Shown in pieces: positions 22,893 through 34,842 of a stretch of DNA of 64,000 nt. The translations under genes were made by a program, and so were the position numbers. Origin of the DNA: Ulota crispa (Eukaryota; Streptophyta; Bryopsida; Orthotrichales; Orthotrichaceae). The number at the start of each line of letters is the position of its first letter. The stretch's first letter is position 1. Where the stretch lies: the NCBI GenBank assembly GCA_963920765.1, contig OY987249.1, forward strand, positions 14,756,817 through 14,820,816. The letters run 5' to 3'. The notes under the pieces were generated by a model. It was not told where the DNA came from and made no database searches. It saw only the letters and a program-made list of their open reading frames with translations.

Positions 22893-24109
22893 GGCGATCC
22901 TTGAAGCACAAAATGTCGAATCTTCTTAATCCAGACACTCTGGCAGCTCCTTCATCTCGTCTGCAACAAAGTTACTACAGCCTGAAAACTTCTGAGCTTC
23001 AGCTGCCGACTTCCTTGCGTGATAAAACGCCACCATAAACTAGGAGGCGGACTTGAAGAAGAAAGTTCTACACCATACGTCATATAACAACCAGAATGAC
23101 GCACTCCAAATAATCCTTAAACTTTTGAAAAACCCTGAGGACCACGAGAGGAGGTAATCAAGGTGCAGGAAAATGTAGTAGCCCTAATACAACTAACCAT
23201 GCCCTGTCCAGTTCCTCTGCTAACCTGCATGCTGAATATAATCCGACTTCCAATGCAGTCGTCGCTCTAAAGCCCCGAAAAGTGCCCTAAATCTTCAGAA
23301 ATACAAGAATGCTTCCATTTGAAAACCGGAAGGATGAACGAAATTTAATGAATCATCGAAATAGAAACACCTAAAACCCCGAAACCTTGAGACAACATCG
23401 TCAGATTGCTCAAAATCGAGTGCAGTGCTCTTCACGACCTCAAATAACTACAATGAAGCGCCGAAGAGATGAAAGAGCGTGCGGCTGAGACACACGTCGT
23501 CCGGGCTGTAACAATGGCAGGTTCATTCGAAAACGGCACACCCGAGCTCCGACAGAAAATCGAATGAAATGCGCGCAACATCACCGCGAGACGAACTCCG
23601 ATCCCCGATTCTTGTAAATGCTGAGGTTCGTAATGAAGCTCTGGCTCAAAATTTCGTCACAATGTCTAAAATATATAAACCTTCGGAACTCGCATGCGCA
23701 TTTGAAATGTGAATAAGCTTACTCGCACTGCCACGGACTTTGTTGCGACATCTGGTTCGACCTTGAGCGTTTCTGCACTTCCGGGAGTGCGGAAAAAGAG
23801 CATGAAAAGGACGGGAAGAGCGCAAACGGTGTTTTTCGAACTGGAGTGAAGTGTTTGTGTTAGTTAGGTAGTCATCGGGAAGGGCTCGCAAGCGGGAGGG
23901 CCATGAAGGCGGAGCTTGGGAGAAGAGAGGCGATGAAGAAATGTCGGAAAACAACAATGGAGACGACGACGACGACGACGACGACGACGACAGAGAGACC
24001 CTAATGCCGGCCACGTCACCCGCCAGCTCGGTAAATGCCTTTTGCCACGTCGGATGTCCCGCCATTGAGGTTTTTCATTCCTTCGCGGGCTCTTTGTGTT
24101 CATGTGGGA
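22893..24109 (-). promoter_or_regulatory. Presumed HOS1 5' untranslated region and promoter
   Basis: This is the upstream flank of HOS1, less AT-rich than the surrounding DNA. It holds a perfect (GAC)10 microsatellite at 23962-23991, which reads as a run of Ser codons in one minus-strand frame. No TATA box or transcription start could be fixed. A UTR intron is possible. The assignment is by position only. Confidence 0.45.
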
Positions 24110-24113
24110 ATAA

Positions 24114-25023
24114 CCCCTAAAGGACCAAACCATTTTTTATGTGAAAAACACAAAAAATTGTCACTTTTGGGGAAGCAAGTACAATGGTAAGAAAAAAAGT
24201 TTTTATAAGAATTCAACCTTAAGATCTTATAGTAAACCACAAGAGGTACACGTGGTAAAAAATTTAGCTCAATCTACGAGTGAGATATTTACATCTGAAC
24301 TGCGGAAAAAAGTTTTTTTTGCTATTGCCCAGAACTTTTAGAAGGCTTTGACCACTCTTAGATCAAAAAAATTACTCTACACAAAGTCGTGGTTTATTTT
24401 TCCCATTTAGGAGACCAAGTTAGGTAGATGTGGGAGAATTTTCAAATCGATTGGAATTATACAACACATGGGAAAAAATAGTAAGTAAAAAGAAGTAGAG
24501 AATGAGTCAAAACACTAAATTGTTAAGAATTTAATTATAAAAATGGAAAATGCAAATCTCAATGGTTATAATGTTGTGATAAACAATCTACATCCTTTGG
24601 TTTTGTTTTTTTTCCAAAATATTGAAAATTGAGTAAAATAAAGGACTTCAAAGTTTATTTAGAGTAGAGAATTTAGAACTGCCCGCAAACAAAAACTCCT
24701 CATAACTTTCATCTCATGTATCAAAATTGAATGATTCAAAGCTCTCCACATCTATATAAGTCTAAAGAACCTATTTCATATATTTATTTTAAAAAATGAA
24801 ATTTTTAAAGAAGTTTTTGGCTGCCTAGGGAGTAGCTTTTTTCAGATTTTCATGCATAACTTCTTCAATAATTGTCGGAATGAAGAAAAAAATACATTCC
24901 CATGTAGATCTTTGAATTCATCACCTTTAATGAAAGTTTCAAAAAATCACGCAAAGTAGTTTAGCCATAGGTACATGCCCGAAATCCCAATTGTCCCCCA
25001 AGGGAACAATGGTCCTTTAGGGG
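24114..25023. mobile_element. Non-autonomous element with 14-bp perfect terminal repeats and ATAA duplication
   Basis: It starts CCCCTAAAGGACCA (24114-24127) and ends with the exact reverse complement, TGGTCCTTTAGGGG (25010-25023). ATAA flanks it on both sides (24110-24113 and 25024-25027). Its right half (24676-25023) shares arm sequence with the foldback element at 1905-2604 (CTTTCATCTCAT, ATTGAATGATTCAAAGCT, CTAAAGAACC, GTACATGCCC). No coding capacity. It lies directly upstream of the HOS1 promoter region. Termini and TSD resemble the piggyBac pattern with a changed target tetramer. Confidence 0.8.
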
Positions 25024-25514
25024 ATAAGGTAGAAGCACCTAAATGTGACACTTTGTAACATCAATTCACCAAGAGTGTGCATTGAAATTTTGAGATTGTA
25101 GAATGGTTAGGAAACTAGCAGGGACTGTTGAAAAATTGTTTTTGGAAATTTTTGAGATTGTATGAATAAACTACAAATTGTTGAAGGTAACTCCTTAGAC
25201 ACACCTATTGTGGACACTAGACCCTCATTGAATTGCTTGTATTGAAATGCAAATGCGACATCAACAAGACCATGCCACATGCTGCCACCTACACAATTTT
25301 TGTTTAAATACTCAATTATGGTGACAACTTTAGCTAACTTGTATGTCTGATTTGGGTACCTGATGGTTCAGATACGGGTTCATTTATAGGTGTCCAAAAA
25401 CAAATAGTGTCATATTAAGGTGCTTCTACCTTAGAGCATCCTCAATGGAATACTCTAAAGGGCTCAGTAAAAGTATCACTATCTTTTGCTTGGTGTACAA
25501 TTAGAAACGTTTAA

Positions 25515-25885
25515 GGGGAAATTACAAATAGGGGCACAAAAATGAAAAATATTACAAACAGGGGCATAGTTTCAAAATAATTACAAATAGGGGCGCAATT
25601 TCAAAATAATTTGTAAGTTTGTAATTTTTATGGTTTGAACATTGGTTGATTTAGATAAACCAGTATCACATCAAATGGCTAACTTCCAAAAAACTAAAAG
25701 GTCTTTGGAAGTTAACTAACATTTGATGTGATACTAGTTATCTAAATCAACCAATGTTCAAATCAAAAAAAAATTACAAAAACTTACAAATTATTTTGAA
25801 ATCGCACTCCTATTTGTAGTTATTTTGAAAATATGCCCCTAATTGTAATATTATTCATTTTTGTGCCCCTATTTGTAATTCCCCC
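25515..25885. mobile_element. MITE with 9-bp target duplication (Mutator-like), copy 1
   Basis: The 371-bp element starts GGGGAAATTACAAATAGGGG and ends with the matching inverted sequence CCCCTATTTGTAATTCCCCC; the inverted repeats run well over 100 bases inward. The 9-mers outside are AACGTTTAA (25506-25514) and AATGTTTAA (25886-25894), 8 of 9 identical. A 9-bp duplication is typical of Mutator-like elements. There is no open frame. Within each end the unit TTACAAATAGGGGC is repeated about three times. Confidence 0.8.
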
Positions 25886-26365
25886 AATGTTTAATTCTTG
25901 TTCTTGGAAGCTCATTCAAAAACTCTTTAGATAGACTCAACAATATGTGGAATTAGAAATTGGATAAACTATATGAAGCCCATTGAAAATAAGCTAAATG
26001 GCAAAAGTAAATACAATGTGCCATGGTAAATCAAGTTTTAAAAAGGAAATTCAGGGAAATGGTATAGCTAATTTTATTCCAAATTTGGCTATGTCATTTT
26101 TATGAACTATCTTTCTTGAGCATAATTTTTTATGAGTTTTTTTTTTAACTTTTATTTGTCTTTTAACTTGTTTTCAATGAGCTCTATTTTTTCTTTTATA
26201 GGCTTCATGTTCAAATATTATTGTGTTTGTTCAAAGGGGTTTCTTGTGCACCTTTAATGACAAAGATCACAAGGTCTGAATTTAATTCAAGCAAAAGATA
26301 GTAGCATATATAAGTGAGTTGTTTGGGGTGGTGCAGTGATGATGTTTTTAAGACCATTTTAAATT

Positions 26366-27056
26366 AAGGGAACTGACATATGTACACCAGAGGGGGGTAA
26401 ACTTTGAAGATTTATCATCAACAAGTTGAATTTAGAAAATTCAAATTCACAATTGGATTTAGAGACTTTGATTTAGTCTAAACATTAGGAAAGATATGGG
26501 GTCCATAAGGCTTTTATAAACAAATCTGGCCCTCCATATGTTTTGTTCCCGATGTGGGGAACCAGCCCTTGCAAAAGGCTAGAAAAAATTAATTAAAAAA
26601 ATCCAAAAAAAAAAGAAAAAATGTCTTAATAAAATGAGAAACTTTTTTGATTTTTTTTAAATAAAAAATTCAAAAAAGCTAAGGTGGCATCAATGATGCC
26701 GCCTTAGCTTGCGCATGATTTTATTGGGAATCGGGATTCCCATGGCTAGGGACCCCCCCAAACTCAGGGCCTTATTGGGGCCCCATATTTTTCCTAATGA
26801 ACCACAAATGAGGATATAATTGAACAACACCCAATGGAAAAGCTTAGCTAGGGGGTAAATTATTACTTTTATCTTTGTTTGTAAAAAAAGTTGAGTTTTT
26901 CTTGGGCGTTGTTTAATTGTAACCTCATTTGCGGTTCTAGATTAAATCAAGTTCTCAAAATCCAAATAAAAATTTCAAAATTTTCAAATTCAACTTGTTT
27001 ATAGTAAATATCTAGAATTCAACTCCCCCCTCCTAGTGTACATATATGGACAACAC
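26366..27056. repeat. Inverted-repeat element related to 4302-4707, with nested insertion
   Basis: The ends GACATATGTACACCAGAGGGG and the reverse complement of CCTAGTGTACATATATGGAC match imperfectly. Interior blocks such as TTCAAATTCAACTTGTTTA and TTGAACAACACCCAATGGAA recur from the 4.3-kb element. About 280 bases near 26500-26790 (starting GGGGTCCATAAGG and ending GGCCCCATA, with its own small inverted repeat CTAAGGTGGCATC/GATGCCGCCTTAG) look like a later insertion. Confidence 0.55.
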
Positions 27057-28197
27057 TATTTAGGGGTGATTGCAAGAAACACTTGTACTATTTTTTGTCC
27101 CCTTCACTTCCCACAAGTGCTTTTTGGTTTGTAACTTTTGCGCATCAAGTTCTTTTGAGCTGAAATTTTAGAGGAAGGTACATGTCATAGTCATAAACCC
27201 TTCTTAATTTTTTGCGTTTTTTTCTAAATTATTTTACTATTTTTGAACAGCCCCCAAATAGGTGTCTACCTTAGCCATTTTGGGGGATTTCAGTACTATA
27301 TTGGGTCCAAAAAGGCTTTTCTAGGGCTATAAATTAGAGATGTTGTTTATAAAGCATGCTTACATGCATTTGTTGAAGGGTTTTGCAAAATTACAAATTC
27401 CATGTCATCTACATTGTCTCAAAGTGGGCATCCTATCTTCCTTCATTGGCAAAATACAAAGAAATTCCTCAACAAAGCAATTGTACCATGTGAATGTGTT
27501 TAATGGGTTCTCAAATGGCCAGTTTTGATTTTGTTTTTTTGAATTATTTTACTATTTTCTAAAATGCAAGAAAGAAATTGGCTTTTTATTGGTGATTTTT
27601 TTTTGCGCTTAACTTTTAGAATAAAATTTTTCTAGGTCTGAGTTTTCACAAGTATGCTATTTTAAGTGCTTTACAAATTTTCTATATTTTATTTTATTTA
27701 AAAAAAATTATTCCAAAAGCTTGGTAGTACTATTAGTACTACCAGTACTAAGGGTGTTTGAGACAAAATAGTGAAGTGTTTCTTGCAATTTCCCTTAGTG
27801 AGCATAAAATGGTGAGCCATAAGCAATGAGCCAATATTTTTGTGAGCCAAAACTATTTCTAAACTCAAAATCAATGAAAGAAAAAAAAAAATTAAATATA
27901 CACAATTATAGGGCCTTGTGTATACAGTCATGGGTGAAATCTAGTATTTTGACATAAAAAATCTGGGGTCACCACTCACAGCTTATGAGTCCTTGCTCAC
28001 AGTACAAGGTAGGAGGCTCATGAATGGATTATCTAAGGGCTAAAATTGAATTTTGGGGAGGGGAAACTTCTTGAAGTATTTTTTAGTAAATTTTCCTTGA
28101 AAGATAAGAGGAATTGACATCTAACCCAAGCTGTTTCATATTTTTTGAAGTTTTGTGAAATTAGTTATGAAATTTTGAAGTTGAAATGGCATAGGGC

Positions 28198-28295
28198 TCT
28201 AAAATGGTGCACCTCCCCAAATGTACATTGCTTGTACATTGTTGAGGGGCTATAAATAACATGTACAAACATTTAAAGAAGTGCACCATTTTAGA
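28198..28295. repeat. Perfect 15-bp hairpin arms
   Basis: TCTAAAATGGTGCAC at 28198-28212 is repeated as its exact reverse complement at 28281-28295, with about 68 bases between. It could be a tiny MITE remnant or fold as a hairpin. No gene is near. Confidence 0.6.
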
Positions 28296-29776
28296 GGCTT
28301 CACACTTTTAGAACCTCCTACCTTGGTGATTCCCTTCCCAAACATAAACAAGTAATTGCAAGATGGCCCCTTCATACATAGAAAGAAGATGGTCGCAAAT
28401 ATTCATGGGATTTGAGCAAAGGTGCAACAAAGATTACAAAAGGACAATTATTCATGTGTTAGGAACTCATTCAGGTAGGTGCAAGTGTACCAAAGGCGCG
28501 TGCTTAGACTTTCGAAGTGGAGCTTGACCAAGTAATTTGATTTTCCACTATTATTTGGAAACAAATAAAGTTTGCCCAATTTCTTCCCATTCTTTCCATC
28601 CTTTTGCATTGCTTCATTGTGACAATGGAAGAAACCTTTCTCATAGCAATTTGAGGAGAGAAAATCCTTTGCTGTTTGTGAAACAAATAACTATTGTATA
28701 ACTAAGTAGATGCCATTCTCTATAAGGTTTCATTTTGGGACATGATACTATATATATATAGCACATGGCAACACATTAACCCAGTGGAGATGCTCTAACC
28801 GGGGGTGACTGTGGTGAAATTGAGTCCATGTTTTAAATAATCCTCTTTTGATTTGGATACATGGAGGCCCAAAAGTACCATAAATTTATGTACTTTTTAT
28901 TAAGACGTTGAGTGTAGCAATGCTAGCACATACATGACTTGAATTTGGAAGCCAACTTTAGAATATTATATTGCATAAAATATTATAGTTTTTTGTTAAT
29001 TTGTTTTTTCCTTTTATAACTCAACAAAGTTGGAAATTAGCATGGAGTTGAATAATTCGAATGTGGGACAATAGTGCCTATCACAATTGGAAGTGGAATG
29101 GGAAACCACGCCATTGGTATTGCACATGGCACCTAATGAGAGTAATCTTGAAACATATCCCTTACTTGATGAGGTTGGCATTATAGAAGTTCTGTCACAA
29201 AAGGGATCAAGGTTGCAAAGCAAATATTGCACACGACAGAATAATTATTAAGTGTAAAAATTTCTCAATACTCAACCCCTTGAAAGACATTTCTAGAAAC
29301 CTAAAAATTCATGTCTTTTGACTATGCGTGGTTATCCTTAATTATATAGGGTTTCTTTCTCAAAATGTGAAGTTAAATCTCCCTCTTCACCTCCCAACAT
29401 TGATGCTACATATGTGTGCAAAGCCCCATGGAGAATGTTATGTTACCTAATATATAATCACTAAGGTGGCCATACACAACAAAGTCCCTCTAGCTTGTAA
29501 CTTCCTCAAAAACTTATGAATACTGCACGCTTTTCTCTTTTTGTTTGTGTCGAAAGCCTTCCACATACCACACCACTCAACCGGGGTTTCACACTTTAAA
29601 ATATTATTTTGTCAAAAATATGATAATAAATCATATGTTGCAAAAAAGATGGTTCGATTTCTTGTTAACAATGACTTTTTTGAAGTTGTTATCATCAACA
29701 ATAGTGCCTAGGAAGTTCAAGTCTCTTCCAAAAATAAAGTAAGCTTTATATGGTAACTTTTAGTTGTCATGTTTAA

Positions 29777-31677
29777 CCCCCAAATGTTAAAGGATGTTTT
29801 TCTTGTTTTTGGAAGGTAATTTTGAAGTTTCTAAATTGTCCTTGTAAGATTATTAGTAAACATCAAAACAAAATTGTAACTGTTGAATCTTGCACTTCAA
29901 GGCTTTTAGATGGCGCTGTCAAAAAAAAATCCAAAATGGCCACGCGGATTTTAAGATATTTGTGATTGAATGATGATGAGTATAAAATTTTTTGCTTTTT
30001 TTGGAACTGCCCAAAACTTCTAATGCAAATTAACAACTTTTGGATACAAAATTGGGAAACATCCATTTAGGATGCTCTAGTATTTATTGTTGTTACTTCA
30101 AAACTAATGGCCCCCCTTCCAAATTCATGACCATAGTTTCATAAATGAGCCTGCAATGCAATTGTCAAAGTGCAAACACCTAATATAAAGAAAACTTTAA
30201 GCTACAATTATTGACCAAAAATCATTATGAATGAAAGAAAATTCAATGGTGAATGAATTTTAATTTCTATAACAAAGATATTCAAAGTGAAATCAGTTCA
30301 AAAGCACTTTTAGATTTTGTTAGATGTCAACATCAGTAAAAGGGCCCTTATTACCCAAGGGAGTGCCCAAAGGAAATCTCCACCTTTTTCTCAACTTGAT
30401 GCCCTTTCTTTTCAATGTGGCAATTTGTCATAGGTTCTGTGACACTATTCATGATACTATTCACAATACTATTCATGACACAGATTTCATGACACAAAAT
30501 GTATGCTTGTAGTTAACTTTCCACCAAAAACAATTGGAATAAGATATGGAAGAAATTGAATTGAATGGTGAAGCTAACTTCAACATGCAACTTTTCCAAA
30601 GAAAACCCTAAAAAAAAATTTGTGCCTTCAATAGGGTTTCAAAGTTTCATGAAGTTTTTTGGACACCAAAATCTGGTGCCTTGGGCATTTAAGGGCAACT
30701 CCAACAAGCTCAAAGTGGATGAAGAATGATGTGGGCCCTCTCAAAATCCTTTATGTTGACATTAATCCCTAAAATTCTTTTGTGTTTAGAGGCCCAAAAT
30801 TGCTTCAAAATACTAGTCCCCAAACCAGGGTCACAATCTTCATTGAAACTTATTTTTTAACAAATCCAACCGTAGGATCTTTTGGTTGACTTGCACAAGT
30901 ACATTGTCCCAAAATTTTAGAATGAACGTCCCCACCAATTGCAAGATCAATGTGCTTGAACTTCAAAATGTAGGTTTTTTTAGTCCTTCCAAAAGGTGAA
31001 GTTTTGATTTTCAAGCTTTTTAGGAAAAAACACATATGTTGTATTTCTTGTGCAATTTTTGCAATATGTCGGAATATGGGTTGAAAGCATATATAAAAAA
31101 ATTTAACCAAAAAAAAATTTGGATTCACCTTACAAAAATTGTAAAGTGAAAGGTATTGATGAATGAAAGATATAACTAATATGCTAATAAGTTTTGGAAG
31201 AATTTGAAAACTGTTAATCCCAATGGTGAGAATGCTCTAACAGACAACTAGTAACTTTATTTTTCATTTTCATTTGTAATTTTTCAAAATTGAGAGTAAA
31301 AGATAACTTTATATGTTTTTTCTACCCTCTTCCTACCTTCATTGCCTGCAAAAGAAAAGTCCTTGTAACTCTTACCTCACTATTTGGATTTGAGTGATTC
31401 AATTTTTTTTGAGTAGGTATCAATCTATACAATTCCATAAAGAAATTTAAAAAAAAATTAGAATATATTTTTTGCTGTCCGGTTTGACATTGAAATTGAA
31501 AAAACCTTGTAACTTTTGCATTACTCATCCAAATGACATGAAATAAAGCTTCACATGTAGATTATGGTGAGTAGCACCCATCGTAAAAATTTCATGAAAA
31601 AATTCCAAATTATGAAATCAATAGAGCCTGCCTGAGTTCTCATAAAGCCCAAAGTGGGTTCCTTGGGCCTTTAGGGG
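29777..31677. mobile_element. Possible 1.9-kb TTAA-flanked element
   Basis: It begins CCCCCAAATG after TTAA (29773-29776) and ends CCTTTAGGGG before TTAA (31678-31681). The ends share only CCCC and AAA, so the pairing is weak. Inside is a short tandem run of the motif ACTATTCA (30440-30482) and the sequence GCCTTGGGCATTTAAGGG (about 30683-30700), another copy of the terminal motif. There is no gene. Confidence 0.3.
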
Positions 31678-31681
31678 TTAA

Positions 31682-33299
31682 GTACTACCATTTCTAGCCC
31701 GTGTCTAGCAAGGGCCCTTCAAGACACTACTCATTACTATTCATCTTCATTTTATTGAACTTTATCCTCTACTTTCCTTGATAAGTAGTCAAACGATTAT
31801 TTATGGGGCATGTTGGAGTGCAAGGCTACCTTTTTGAAGAGCATAGGTGAAGATCAAGGAGCTTGAGGGCCACCCAAAACAAATGAAAAACTTTGAAAGA
31901 GCTTGGACTGATGGAGATGCTCTTATATTGTACAAACAAGCAAAAAGAATTCATTAAACCATTTGTTTGTAGTGGAAATATAAAACATACATAATAAATT
32001 TATTCAAAATTAGACAACATCCTTAGCCATTGGCTCCATTTGCACAGGGTCAAAGGACTGAAAAGATCCGGGGATTGAAAAGTTGAGCCCTATGGTCGGG
32101 AAGACCCGGCATTTAGTGTATTGTCAACCGGTTCAGATTGCAAAAAGCCAGTTAAATTCAAAACTATTAACTAAAAACCGGTAAAACTTTTCAAAGAAAA
32201 ATGATTATGATATGTTACAATATAAACATAGAAACTATTCGGTGCAATCCAGTGAATATCCAGTTGAAAATGGGAAAAAGCCAGGTTTAGCTGGTGAAGT
32301 CAAAATTTCTCTGGCTGGACCTGTCTCTAGCCGCACCCATTTTCCATATGTCATGCTTGGCCCTAATAGCCTTACCAACATACCGATAGATCATTTTGAA
32401 CTTTCATAACCTACAATCAGAAACATATTTTAGTATGATTATTCTTTTTGGAAGTACCCTAGCCAAATGAATGCACTAAGCACCAACAAAATTCAACTTT
32501 CCTAAAATATACAATATAGTAGAATTATCGAAAGAAAGTATGCAAAAGCTTTCTTGAGTAACTTTTGGTTCAACAATGTCCGTTGAAAAAATGAATGTCA
32601 AGATGCTAGTAACAATTTTATTTTAGTTTAACATTCCACGTCTATTTCACTAAAAATTACGCCAAGATTGCCAATTGTAATTAAACTTGGAAGGAGGTTT
32701 CAACTTAAAGATTTTAAATTTTTATTGATATATCCACGTCAGACTCAACGGCATGGATATGCCCTAAACTTGAAAATTTCTGCTCCTAAAACCCACACAA
32801 AACTCCAAAATCCTCCACGTTCAACTTTATAACTTATCTTTACGAAATTTCACAGACCCTGTGACCGTTGGGAATGAAAGAAGGGCGAACACATCCAATA
32901 ACATTTTCCATACAGTACTCACAGAAAAACAATGGGCCTAGGCTCCCACAAACTAGCACTAATATACCGATGAACTACGTCCTAAATATTTTGCTATGCA
33001 TATTGTACAAAACGATCAACAGAACTTTCAGAATCAACGTAATTGGGAAAAATCATACCAATTCCACTGATAAGATTGATTTCAATAACCAAACACTTTC
33101 AGGCACTGATCATCAGGCCAACAGATCTTAGCCTGAAAACACATCACTCGTCAACAAGAAATTATTGAATAAAAGTGCGAGCCCAACATACTCACAAAGC
33201 TAAATACAGAGGTAGCGATGTGAATGATAAGCTGAGCAATTGAGTAAGACAAAGTGAAAAAAACTCACAAGCAAAGCTTCAGTGCTCTACCAACTACTG
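31682..33299. other. Intergenic, no gene seen
   Basis: AT-rich sequence downstream of XPO1. Open frames are under 90 codons and carry no recognisable motifs. A GATGCTCTTA repeat end occurs near 31915. Confidence 0.5.
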
Positions 33300-34842
33300 T
33301 TAAACCTAGCCTAAAATTAGGACTTCCTGTGTACTAATAAAAAAAGCTGCTCCCACTTGGCCTACCAGCACCAAGGCAAAACGCTGGACAGATCGACAAG
33401 TAACGGTACCATAAAAAAGGAGCTCATGCGTCAAAATAATCAAACTACACACAAAAATGTTCAGAACGACTGCAGTTTGCCGACTGAGGAAAACATACAA
33501 GAGGCAGCCCTACTTCAACCACTGAGAACTCAAAAGAGATGGGAATCCGGGACAGGTTCTGATCATGCACCCTTGCCTGAACCAGCACCAATGCCCGCGC
33601 AAAAAAACATCCCTCAGAGGCATCACGAGTAGGAAATGGCTGACTCCTCCGACTCCGATCTCTACACTCCCCACCTTCCTCTCGACAGTGAGTATGACAC
33701 TCTCGTCCCTCGAGCCCACATTTGTTGCAACACCTACAACTGCTCTCTCTGCTCTTCTCTCTAGCCTTGTGTCATACTCGTACCTTCAACCTGGCCAGGA
33801 TCATCCTCCACTTCCGGACATGTCACCATGCTCAAGCCGAGTCCTGAGACCACACAAGCCAACAGTGCCCGGCAAAGTAACACCGCCGACTCCGCGTCCC
33901 GACCAGCGAAGTCCAGGAGCGCGTCCCCGGCAAGAAAAAGGCCGGCCCTCCCCACAAAGCTGCTCCGAGGCCCACAGCGAAACTCTGCACCGACACTAGA
34001 AGAGGTCCAACCTGCCACATGCTGCATCGCTGTCTCGAACGGGAGGTTGCCCGGCAACCTCAATCTCAACTCTTCATAAAAATTAACGGATGCCTGCCTA
34101 TTGGTCCGTCATGTCATCCTGCAGTTCACTTGGAGCTATCAACCCAGGAATGCTCAGCATTCGCCTCCTTTCTGCCTCTCTCTGCACAGCAGCTTCTTCG
34201 GCATACAGGTCCTTGTTATCCTGCACGTCGTACACTCCACCGTCACGGGTCGTCGCTCAACACCAACTCCATACCAAATCAAAATAAAAAACGATCACCA
34301 AAGAAATCGCTACAATGCCATGTGCGTAACACACGCAAACACAACTGGCACGTGTCCCGCCACGGCGGACTCCATGTGCCCATACTACCACCCCGTGCGT
34401 AGCCCGTGGGCCATGACGCATGCCGAACCCACGTTCAATTCATTCGATTCGCGGTCCCTACCTGAGCTGAAAACTCCTTCGACTGAATCAAGAAGTCACG
34501 AATCTGGTTCTTGAAAGCTCCCAACTCGCCTCTCGTCCCGAACAGTCCGTTCACAAACGTCGTCACCTGCACACACCCAGTGCAAACCCAGCTGAGCTGA
34601 GGATCCTCCTCACACCAACAAGGACCCCTCACCGAACCACATGTGACATAAGCAGGCCGGTGCCACAAAACCCCTCAGTCTCTCGCACACAGCGCCTCGA
34701 ACCAGCGATCCAGTGGGTTCCCCAAAGTCGTTCACCGGGGCCAAGCACTCTAAAACCATGACCAAAGGACCTCATTCCACGATGATGGACAAACAACACG
34801 TATCAAAGAGGCCAAATCCAGGTATGAGGATACCCAGTGTCG
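33300..34842 (-). repeat. Inverted segmental duplication, right arm (XPO1 3' end)
   Basis: This is the partner of 1-1425. It contains the last two exons of the full XPO1 gene and its 3' flank. Position 34842 aligns with window base 1. The two arms are in inverted orientation with about 32 kb between them. Confidence 0.85.

Larger units (their letters stand above)
25435..28796. repeat. Putative composite repeat bounded by GAGCATC-type ends
   Basis: TAGAGCATCCTCAATGG at the left and CCCAGTGGAGATGCTCTA at the right are imperfect inverted copies, with TA outside both. Inside are the MITE at 25515-25885, the inverted-repeat element at 26366-27056 and a hairpin at 28198-28295. There is no convincing gene in these 3.3 kb. 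The same GATGCTCT end also occurs near 30066, 31225 and 31915, so the pairing of ends given here is a guess. Confidence 0.35.

Noticed and set aside
23646..24065. Ser-rich minus-strand open frame upstream of HOS1
   Set aside because: Its Ser run is only the translation of the (GAC)10 microsatellite. It shows no family motif and its frame does not join the HOS1 exons.
33565..34514. Long plus-strand open frames opposite the XPO1 3' end, repeated at 434-773 on the minus strand
   Set aside because: They are antisense shadows of the duplicated XPO1 exons and flank. Their presence at both places follows from the duplication and does not show a gene.
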